A DNA stretch of 64,000 nucleotides. Origin: Pseudorhodoferax soli (GTDB lineage: Bacteria > Pseudomonadota > Gammaproteobacteria > Burkholderiales > Burkholderiaceae_C). The stretch is from positions 62,001-126,000 of the forward strand of contig NZ_QPJK01000004.1 in the NCBI RefSeq assembly GCF_003337555.1, written 5' to 3'. Of the stretch, positions 51,713 through 59,292 are shown one piece after another (the first letter of the stretch is position 1; every line of letters starts with the position of its first letter). The position numbers and the translations under genes were made by a program. Under the pieces are notes generated by a model. It saw only the letters and a program-made list of their open reading frames with translations, was not told where the DNA came from and made no database searches.

Positions 51713-52339
51713 TCAGAGGCCGCGCAGCAGGTTGGCCAGTTCCACGGCCGACTTGACTTCCATCTTGTCGAACACGCGGGCGCGGTGCACCTCCACCGTG
51801 CGCACGCTGATCTCCAGCTGGTCTGCGATGAGCTTGTTGGGCATGCCTTCGACCACCAGGCGCATCACGTCGCGCTCGCGCTCGGTCAGCTCGGTCAGGC
51901 GCGTGCGCAGCAGCGCATCGTTGTGCTGCGCGGCCAGGGTGCGGCCCGATTGCACAAGGGCCTGCTCGATGCGGTCTACCAGCGCGTTGTCGGAGAACGG
52001 CTTCTCGCAGAAGTCGAAGGCGCCGCGCTTGACGGCGTCCACCGCGGTCGGCACGTCGGCATGCCCGGTCAGGAAGATCACCGGCAGCGCCTGGTGCAGG
52101 CCCCGCGCGACGAGCTGGTCGAAGAGCTCCAGCCCGCTCATGCCGGGCATCCGCACGTCCAGCAGCAGGCAGCTGGCCTGCGTCGGCAGGAAGCCGGCCT
52201 GCAGCCGGGCTTCGAAGGCTTCTGCGCTGTCGAATCCTTCGCTGAGCAGCCGGCGCGATCGCAGCAGCCACGACAGCGCGTCGCGCACGCCGGCGTCGTC
52301 GTCGACGATGTGGACCAGGGCGTCCTTAGGAACTTGCAT
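51713..52339 (-). CDS. FixJ-family response regulator (208 aa)
   Basis: An N-terminal receiver with VHIVDDD, phospho-Asp61 (LLLDVRMPG), Thr in FLTGHAD and Lys in EKPFSD. The C-terminal LuxR-type helix-turn-helix is LTERERDVMRLVVEGMPNKL, then ISVRTVEVHRARVFDKM. The start overlaps the sensor kinase stop by 14 bases, so the two are a coupled pair. It likely activates a catabolic or transport gene outside the window. Confidence 0.92.
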   Translation of the reverse strand: MQVPKDALVHIVDDDAGVRDALSWLLRSRRLLSEGFDSAEAFEARLQAGFLPTQASCLLLDVRMPGMSGLELFDQLVARGLHQALPVIFLTGHADVPTAVDAVKRGAFDFCEKPFSDNALVDRIEQALVQSGRTLAAQHNDALLRTRLTELTERERDVMRLVVEGMPNKLIADQLEISVRTVEVHRARVFDKMEVKSAVELANLLRGL

Positions 52340-54425
52340 GGGAGGTCTCCACCAGGATGTCGGTGGTGTTCAGTGGCATGGGGTCGGTGGTGGGTTCGGC
52401 ATCGCCGGCTTCGGCCGGCAGTGTGAAGCGGAACACGGTGCCGCGCGGCTGGCGTGCCTCATACACCATGGAGCCGCCGTGCTGCTCCACCACGGTGCGG
52501 CACAGCGACAGGCCCAGGCCCATGCCTTCGGCCTTGGTCGTGAAGAAGGGGGTGAACAGGCGCTCGGCCACCTCGGGCGCGATGCCACCGCCGCAATCGG
52601 CCACGCTGAACTCGAGCCAGCCCCGGGGCCGCGTGGCGCCCGCGCGCGTGCCGGCCGGCGCCACGCGCAGCAGCAGCTCGCGCTGGGCCACCGGCGTGCC
52701 GTCCATGGCCTGCATGCCGTTGCGGGCCAGGTTCAGCAGCACCTGCTCGACCATGGTGCGGTCGCACTGCACGCGCGGCAGCCCCGGCGCGACCTCGGTG
52801 CGCACGCGCACCGCGAGCTTGCGCGCCTGCAGGCTCACGAGCGGCCAGATCGCGCCCAGCAAGGCGTGCGGCGCCACCGCCTCGTGGGCTTCGTCGCGCC
52901 GGCGCACGAAGTCGTGCACGCTCTTGATCACGCGGCCGGCGCGCTCGGCCTGCTCGGCAATGCGGCGCATGGCCATGGCCATGTCGGCCGCCGCGGCCGG
53001 CCCGTGCGCCAGCATGTTCAGCGCACCCGTGGCGTAGCTGGAGATCGCGGCCAGGGGCTGGTTGAGTTCGTGGCTCAGCAGCGAGGCCATCTCGCCCACC
53101 GTGGCCAGGCGCGCCGTGGCCTGCAGCCGCTCCTGGCTGGCGCGCGAGAGTTCTTCCACGCGGCGTTGCTCGCTGATGTCCAGGAAGGCGCTCATCCAGC
53201 CGGTCTGCACGCCCTGCGCATTGATCAGCGGCGCTTCGATGATGAGCACCGGAAAGCGCGTGCCGTCCTTGTGCTGGAACACCGATTCATAGCCCTCGCG
53301 CGGTGGCAGCTTGCCGGCCAGCCGGATCGCCTGGCGCTGCTCGTACTCGCCGATCAGCTCGGGCGGCCAGTAGGGCGCGGGCGCGGCCTTGCCCCAGAGT
53401 TCCTCGGGCGCATAGCCGACCATGCTGCAGAAGGCCGGGTTGACGTAGGTGATGCGGCCGTCCAGGTCGCGCGCGCGCAGGCCGGTGAGCAGCGAATCCT
53501 CCATGGCCTTGCGGAAGGCCAGCGCATCGGCGAGGTCGCGTTCGGCGCGCTGGCGCCGGCGCATGTCCTTGGCCAGCAGCATCAGCACAGAGACCAGCGC
53601 GATCGACATGCCGGTCACCAGCGCGGTCATCACGTTGGGCAGCAGGTCGGGCGCGGCGCGCCAGCTGGCCAGGCGCAGCAGCATGGGGTTGCCAGGCAGG
53701 TCCAGCAGCTGCTGGGCCGTGAACACGCGTGCGCCGCGGCGCGTGGCACCGTGCAGCGCCAGCCGCGTGCCGTCGGCCTCGATGAAGGAGGCCTCCTGGT
53801 AGTGCGGCAGCTGGCGGCCCAGGAACTCGGCCAGGATGTCCTGCAGCGCGTAGGTGGCCAGCACGTAGCCGGTGACGCGGCCATCGGCCTGCAGCGGCAG
53901 GCACAGGTCCATGACCTCCATGCCGCGGCCGTCGGGCTGCGGCAGGTAGTAGCTGGCCGAATAGGCCGGCCCGTTCAGGCGCCGCGCCGTGGCGCAGTTC
54001 AGCGTCACGTCGCTCAGCGTGTCCTGGCGCGGCAGCAGGCCGAACACGGGCGCGCGGTAAGGCGTGTCGGCCTCGCCCAGCAGCCGCTGGCTGCTGCCGC
54101 GCCACTCCAGCCGCATGATCTCGCGCCGTTCGCGCAGCAGTTCGGCCGCGCGCCGGCCCCAGTCCTCGTGCAAGGGATCGGACGCGTGCAGCGCCTGCAG
54201 GCTCTGCACGTTGCGGATCAGCGCGGCGCGGACGTCCGCCACCGCATCGGCGGTGTCGCGTTCGACCTTGCCCTGCACCTGGGTGGCCTCGTAGCGCCCG
54301 GCCAGCCAGACCAGCGTGCCCAGCAGCCCCACCACCAGCAGGATCAGCAGCGACCACAGCGACCAGCGCCGCTGGATGAACTGCGCCCACTGGCGCAGCA
54401 GTTCGGGCACCGCCTGGATCTTCAC
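52326..54425 (-). CDS. PAS-containing sensor histidine kinase, FixL/DctB-like (699 aa)
   Basis: Transmembrane segments are at about 21-43 and 262-286, enclosing a periplasmic sensor domain of about 215 residues. A PAS/PAC domain follows at about 310-420 (VNPAFCSMVGYAPEELWG). The dimerisation domain has His452 in LLSHELNQPLAAISSYATG, and the ATPase domain has NLARNGMQAM and GMGLGLSLCRTVVEQHGG. The start is GTG at 54425, overlapping the stop of the nit2-like gene as GTGA. The ligand is unknown; the kinase partner is the FixJ-type regulator encoded next. Confidence 0.9.
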   Translation of the reverse strand: MKIQAVPELLRQWAQFIQRRWSLWSLLILLVVGLLGTLVWLAGRYEATQVQGKVERDTADAVADVRAALIRNVQSLQALHASDPLHEDWGRRAAELLRERREIMRLEWRGSSQRLLGEADTPYRAPVFGLLPRQDTLSDVTLNCATARRLNGPAYSASYYLPQPDGRGMEVMDLCLPLQADGRVTGYVLATYALQDILAEFLGRQLPHYQEASFIEADGTRLALHGATRRGARVFTAQQLLDLPGNPMLLRLASWRAAPDLLPNVMTALVTGMSIALVSVLMLLAKDMRRRQRAERDLADALAFRKAMEDSLLTGLRARDLDGRITYVNPAFCSMVGYAPEELWGKAAPAPYWPPELIGEYEQRQAIRLAGKLPPREGYESVFQHKDGTRFPVLIIEAPLINAQGVQTGWMSAFLDISEQRRVEELSRASQERLQATARLATVGEMASLLSHELNQPLAAISSYATGALNMLAHGPAAAADMAMAMRRIAEQAERAGRVIKSVHDFVRRRDEAHEAVAPHALLGAIWPLVSLQARKLAVRVRTEVAPGLPRVQCDRTMVEQVLLNLARNGMQAMDGTPVAQRELLLRVAPAGTRAGATRPRGWLEFSVADCGGGIAPEVAERLFTPFFTTKAEGMGLGLSLCRTVVEQHGGSMVYEARQPRGTVFRFTLPAEAGDAEPTTDPMPLNTTDILVETSHASS

Positions 54426-55237
54426 AGCAGCCGGTGCTCCAGCGCGGGCAATTGGCGGCGCGCCTCGTCCAGCCGCCCGGCGTCCAGGCTGCCCACCACG
54501 CAGGCCGGGCCTTCGGCCTGCTCGGCCAGCACCTGGCCCCACGGATCGACCAGCATGCTGTGGCCCCAGGTGCGCCGGCCGTTGGCATGCAGGCCGCCCT
54601 GCGCCGGCGCCAGCACGTAGGCCAGGTTCTCGATGGCGCGCGCGCGCAGCAGCGTGGCCCAGTGCGCCTGGCCCGTGGTGTGCGTGAAGGCGCTGGGCAC
54701 CAGCAAGAGGTCGGCGCCCTGCGCGGCATAGGCGCGGTACAGCTCGGGAAAGCGCAGGTCATAGCAGACCGACAGGCCCACGCGCCAGCTGCGGCCACCG
54801 CGCGCGGCCAGCGTGAACAGCGCAGGTTCGCTGCCGCGTTCGAGCACGCGCGCCTCGTCGAAGCGCTCGCTGCCGTTGTCGAAGCGGAACAGATGGATCT
54901 TGTCGTAGCGCGCCACGCAGTCGCCCTGCGGGTCGAACACCAGGCAGGTGTTGCGCACGCGCGCGCCATCGCCAACGGTGATGGGCAGCGTGCCGCCGAC
55001 GATCCACAGGCCGAGTTCACGTGCCGCGCGCGCGAGGAAGTCCTGGATGGGGCCGGCGCCGAACGGCTCCTGGATCGCCAGCTTGTCGGTGTCGCGCGCG
55101 CCGAGCAGGCAGAAGTACTCGGGCAGCACGGCCAGTTCGGCGCCCGCGGCGGCGGCTTCTTCCAGCAGGCGGCGCGCGGCGGCCAGGTTGTCGCCCAGGT
55201 CCATGCCCGAGACCATCTGCAGCGCTGCCAGCTTCAT
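54422..55237 (-). CDS. Nit2-like carbon-nitrogen hydrolase (271 aa)
   Basis: A nitrilase-superfamily amidase with Glu40 (VLPEYFCLLG), Lys113 (ARYDKIHLFRF) and Cys158 (GLSVCYDLRFPELYR) as catalytic triad. It most resembles Nit2/deaminated-glutathione amidase, which removes a toxic side product of transaminases by hydrolysing its amide. Its start overlaps the yhdP stop as ATGA and its stop overlaps the kinase start as GTGA. The link to yhdP is common in proteobacteria. Confidence 0.88.
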   Translation of the reverse strand: MKLAALQMVSGMDLGDNLAAARRLLEEAAAAGAELAVLPEYFCLLGARDTDKLAIQEPFGAGPIQDFLARAARELGLWIVGGTLPITVGDGARVRNTCLVFDPQGDCVARYDKIHLFRFDNGSERFDEARVLERGSEPALFTLAARGGRSWRVGLSVCYDLRFPELYRAYAAQGADLLLVPSAFTHTTGQAHWATLLRARAIENLAYVLAPAQGGLHANGRRTWGHSMLVDPWGQVLAEQAEGPACVVGSLDAGRLDEARRQLPALEHRLL

Positions 55238-58200
55238 CGCACGGCTCCTTTGTTCTCGTTGTCCTCGGCCTGGGCGCTCGCCGCGCTGCGCGCGACGCGC
55301 TCGATGCGCGGCTCGCTCCAGGTGCCATCGATGTGGAACTGCTGCGTGGCCGCCTCCATGAGCGGACGGCGCAGCACCCATTGTGCGAGGAAGGTCCCCA
55401 GGCCAATGGCCGGGTTGATGACCGAGGCGACGAGCGAGGCCGTGCCGGCGTTGATCTCGGGCACCACCACCACGCGCAGGTCCTGCGTTTCCCGGGCGAT
55501 GTCGGCACGGCCATCCATGAGCACGGCGGCGTTGATGCCCTTCATCTGCAGGTTGTTGGAGCTGACCACGCCGCGCGCGATCTGCGCGTCGCCCCGCACG
55601 AAGTCGAACGCGAAGCCCTCGCTGAACAGGTCGCGGAAATCCAGCGTGAGCCGGCGCGGGAGCGCCTGCAGGCTCAGCACGCCGAGCAGCCGCGCCACGC
55701 CGGCATCGGCCTTGAGGAACTGGCCATCGCGCACGTCCAGGTGCAGCTTGCCCGCCATGCTGGGGTAGTCCAGCGCCAGCGGCGAGCCGTCCCAGGCCAC
55801 CGTGCCCTCGAGCTGGCCATTGCCGCGGCGGAACACGCCGGCCATGCCCAGGCGCGCCAGCAGCGCACCGGCATCGTCGATGGCGAGCTTGAAGTCCATC
55901 GCCGTGCGGCGCCCGGCGCCCGCGCCGCGTGCGCCCCATTGGCCAGAGGCCTCGAAGCGCGCCTCGGGCATGCGCAGCGCCAGCTTGTGCAGTTGCCACT
56001 CTGCACCCTGGTTCACGGCGTTGACTTCGAGCCGGCCGAGCTTCTTGCCACGCAGGTCGAAGTCCTCCACCACGACGTCCAGCGCCGGCACGCTGGAGGG
56101 CTGCTCGTCCAGCAGCGTGGTGACTTCCTCTTCCTCGCCCGCCGCGATCACGAGCCGCTGCAGCCGCGCGTGCACGTTGCCGGGCTGGCTGCCGGTGCCC
56201 TGGCGGTATTCGATCTGGCCGGCGAGTTCGCGCGCATCGATGTGGGCGCGCCAGGTGCTGCCTTCGCGCGCGCCATCGAGCACCAGGTGGTGCAGGCGGC
56301 GGCTGCCCCAGCGCAGCTCGTTGGCCCGCAGCGCGAAGCGGTCGGGCAGGTAGCCGGCGTCCACGCCCACGGCGGCCCGCTCGTCGCCGAGCCCGCCGGA
56401 CAGCGCCTGCCAGGCGTCGAGCGCCACGGCATCGAGCCGCAGGTCCATGGCCACGCCCTGCGTCGGCAGCGTGGCGGCTTCGCCGTCCGGCAGGCCCAGG
56501 CCGATGCTGCCGCGCAGCACGCGCGGGCTGGCGCCCGTGGTGTCGCGTTCGAAGCGCGCCTGCAGCACGGAGCCCAGGCCCAGCGTGAGCAGGTCCTGCC
56601 GGTTCGCCTGCTGCGGTGCCAGCGCCACGCGCAGCGGCAGGCTGGCCTCGGCCGGCTTGGCCAGCGGTGCCGGCAGGTCCAGCGCCAGTCCTTGCAGCGG
56701 GCTGTCGAGCGTGAAGGCCAGCGCACCGGCGGCATCGCGCGTGAGGGCGGCGGTGTAGGCCGCGCTGCCGCTGGCCCGCTGCGCCAGCCGCGTGAGCGCG
56801 CCGAGTTCGCTGGCCTGGCGCAGCCCCTCGGCCGTGGCCGTGCCCTGGGCGCGCACGGACAGCGCGCCGTTCTGCAGGCCACCGTCCACGCGGGTCTCGC
56901 CGCCCAGCACCGCGGTCTGCACACCGGCCAGGCTGAAACCGGTGTCGCTGAAGGCCACGGTGCCGCGCGTGCGCGCCAGCTGTGGCGTGCCGGGCCGCAG
57001 CTGGATGTCGTTGCCCGCCAGCACCACGCTGCCCTGCACGCGGCTGGTCTGCAGGCGCTCCAGCGGCAGGGCCAGCTGCAGTTTGAGATCGGCAGCGCCG
57101 CTGCCCTGGGCCTGTGCCAACGCGCCCTCGGTCATCTGCGCCAGCGGCGAGCCGGCCACGGCGGCCAGCATGCCCGCCAGCGGGCCGCGCCCCTCGGCGC
57201 GCACGGCCACCTCGGGGTGCGCGAAGTCGGCGATGTCGGCCTCGGCCTTGGCCACCGCGAAGCCGCCGGCGTCCGCGAGCTGGCCGCGCGCGTTGCGCAC
57301 CTGCATGCCGTTGCGGTCGAACACCAGCCGGCCCGCCAGGCCGGTCAGGATCGGCCAGGGCAGTTCGCCCGCATCCTGCAGGCGCGGCGGCACGTAGGCG
57401 TACTGCACGTCCTCGACCTCGGCAGCGATGTGGAACTCGCCGAGCTTGGGGTCCTTGTAGGGGAAGTGGTCGAGGTCGCCATGCACCTTGAACTGCACGC
57501 TGCTGGCGCGGCCACGCTGCACCGCGTCGCGCACGTAATGGCGGGCATCGTCGCCGACGGCCAGCGGCAGGTAGCGGTGCACGCGCGTGCCGTCGGCGCG
57601 CGTGAGCTTGCCCTCCAGCGCGAGCGTGCCGGGGCCCCGCGGCGCGCCATCCGCCGGCGCATCGGCCCGACTGTCCCAGCGCGCCTGCAGCTGGCCCGTG
57701 GCGTCGGCATTGGCAAAGCGCAGTTCGGGCACCTGCACCGCCAGCCGCGCCCCCGCATGCTGCCAGCGCACCAGGCCATCGAGCTCCGACATGGGCACGC
57801 GCGCCTCCTGGAACACGCCGGGAAACTCCAGCGCGCCGTCGGTGAGCGCCAGGCGCGCCTCGCCGCCGCCCTCGGTCAGCGTGAAGTCGGCCGACAGCCC
57901 CTCGACGCCGGGGCGGCCCATGGGGTAGTGCAGGTCGGGCCCCCGGGGCGCCATCGGGCCGGCGGCCAGGGCGAGGTCTTGCACCTTGCCCTGCGCGCGG
58001 TAGCTGGCCGGCGCCTCGATGCGGCCGGTCCACTGGGCCTGCAGCTGCTCGACACGGCCGCGCGGAGCCAGCGCCTGCAGTTTGGCCTGCCAATCGCCGT
58101 TCATGTGGGACGTCAGCGGCAGGCGCCCGGCGATCTCGGCCAGCGCCGCCAGGTCGATGTGGTCCACGCGCAGTTCGCCCTGGCCGGGCACGCGGCTCTC

Positions 58201-59265
58201 GCCGCGCATGTAGCTCAGGAACACGTCGCCCTGCGGCCATTGCGCGCCCTCGGCCGTGGCAAAGCGCAGCTGCCGGGTCTGCAGTTCCATGCCGCTGGCC
58301 AGCAGCCGGCCGCGGATGCGCCCCTGCAGCTGCGCCAGCGCGAGCGGCTCCAGCCCCGGCCCCAGGCGCGCGCTGGCGTCGGCCAGGGCCAGGTCCATCT
58401 GCCCGCCCATCACCGCGCCGTGCACCACATCGAACCAGGCCGTGAGGCCGCCGCGCCCGGCCAGCAGCTCCACGTCGCGCGCCACGCCGGACGGCAGATG
58501 GGCCCGCAGTTGCGCGAGATCGAGCTGCGGAAATTCGGCGTAGACGGGACCGTCCCATTCGCGCCAATTGCCGCGGCGCGGATTCAACAGCGACTGGCGC
58601 ATGGCCGCGCGCAGGCTGAAGCGCTGGCCCCACGCGGGCGGCGGCGTGGCGTCGAAGCGGATCTGGTGGCGCCGCGTGCCGTTGCGGATGACGAGGTCGG
58701 CGTCGGTCAGCTCGGCCGTCGGCTGGCCGCTGCGCTCGTCGGTCCAGCGCACGGTGGCCTGGCGCACCGCAAGTTCACGCTGCGAGAAGACCCAGTCGGC
58801 CGCAGGGCTGCTGTCGCCCGCGCCTTCGGACATGGCGATGCCGGCCACCAGCAGGTGTCCGTCGGCGTTGCGGCGCAGGTCCAGCACCGGCCCGTCGACG
58901 ACGATCTGCTCGAAGCCCAGCCGCACCAGCGAACGTGGCGATAACAGCGCGGAAACCCTTGCCAGGCGCAGGCCTTCGCGGCCCTGGGCATCGCGCAGCA
59001 CCACGTCGGTCAGCTCGAAACTGGGCAGGATGCGGGCGGAACTGGCGCTGATCGCGCCGATGCGCACCTCGGCGCCGAGAGCCCGGCTGGCGGCGGCTTC
59101 CAGCTGCGGACGGAAATCGCCGATACGCGGCACAATCCAGCCGTGCAACGCCCCCCAGGCAATGCCAACGACCAACCAGACCCCGAGCACGAGCCCCAGC
59201 ACCCAGGGCGCCAGGACGGCCGCCAGCTTGAGCAGGCGAGAAGGACGTGGCGTCGGAACTGTCAC
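55234..59265 (-). CDS. yhdP: YhdP-family AsmA-like envelope protein (1343 aa)
   Basis: A very long protein with one N-terminal membrane anchor (about residues 11-42, LKLAAVLAPWVLGLVLGVWL) and a repetitive beta-rich remainder, typical of YhdP with C-terminal DUF3971/AsmA-like regions (LTLDFRDLFSEGFAFDFVRG, VVVPEINAGTASLVAS). In E. coli, YhdP with TamB and YdbH carries phospholipid towards the outer membrane. The start is GTG at 59265; a strong ribosome site is not visible. It is divergent from glnE with 27 bases between. Confidence 0.9.
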   Translation of the reverse strand: MTVPTPRPSRLLKLAAVLAPWVLGLVLGVWLVVGIAWGALHGWIVPRIGDFRPQLEAAASRALGAEVRIGAISASSARILPSFELTDVVLRDAQGREGLRLARVSALLSPRSLVRLGFEQIVVDGPVLDLRRNADGHLLVAGIAMSEGAGDSSPAADWVFSQRELAVRQATVRWTDERSGQPTAELTDADLVIRNGTRRHQIRFDATPPPAWGQRFSLRAAMRQSLLNPRRGNWREWDGPVYAEFPQLDLAQLRAHLPSGVARDVELLAGRGGLTAWFDVVHGAVMGGQMDLALADASARLGPGLEPLALAQLQGRIRGRLLASGMELQTRQLRFATAEGAQWPQGDVFLSYMRGESRVPGQGELRVDHIDLAALAEIAGRLPLTSHMNGDWQAKLQALAPRGRVEQLQAQWTGRIEAPASYRAQGKVQDLALAAGPMAPRGPDLHYPMGRPGVEGLSADFTLTEGGGEARLALTDGALEFPGVFQEARVPMSELDGLVRWQHAGARLAVQVPELRFANADATGQLQARWDSRADAPADGAPRGPGTLALEGKLTRADGTRVHRYLPLAVGDDARHYVRDAVQRGRASSVQFKVHGDLDHFPYKDPKLGEFHIAAEVEDVQYAYVPPRLQDAGELPWPILTGLAGRLVFDRNGMQVRNARGQLADAGGFAVAKAEADIADFAHPEVAVRAEGRGPLAGMLAAVAGSPLAQMTEGALAQAQGSGAADLKLQLALPLERLQTSRVQGSVVLAGNDIQLRPGTPQLARTRGTVAFSDTGFSLAGVQTAVLGGETRVDGGLQNGALSVRAQGTATAEGLRQASELGALTRLAQRASGSAAYTAALTRDAAGALAFTLDSPLQGLALDLPAPLAKPAEASLPLRVALAPQQANRQDLLTLGLGSVLQARFERDTTGASPRVLRGSIGLGLPDGEAATLPTQGVAMDLRLDAVALDAWQALSGGLGDERAAVGVDAGYLPDRFALRANELRWGSRRLHHLVLDGAREGSTWRAHIDARELAGQIEYRQGTGSQPGNVHARLQRLVIAAGEEEEVTTLLDEQPSSVPALDVVVEDFDLRGKKLGRLEVNAVNQGAEWQLHKLALRMPEARFEASGQWGARGAGAGRRTAMDFKLAIDDAGALLARLGMAGVFRRGNGQLEGTVAWDGSPLALDYPSMAGKLHLDVRDGQFLKADAGVARLLGVLSLQALPRRLTLDFRDLFSEGFAFDFVRGDAQIARGVVSSNNLQMKGINAAVLMDGRADIARETQDLRVVVVPEINAGTASLVASVINPAIGLGTFLAQWVLRRPLMEAATQQFHIDGTWSEPRIERVARSAASAQAEDNENKGAVR

Positions 59266-59292
59266 TTTGAGTAGCTAGATCGGCCAGGAATT

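Noticed and set aside
54422-58633. A 1403-codon minus-strand frame running into the Nit2-like gene
   Set aside because: Only its last 271 codons carry homology; the rest is the out-of-frame shadow of yhdP, so it is not a giant fusion protein.
55021-58944. A 1307-codon open frame on the plus strand opposite yhdP
   Set aside because: High-GC third-position bias opens long antisense frames; the translation is compositionally odd (rich in His, Arg, Gln), has no recognisable domain, and yhdP on the other strand is a clear family member.
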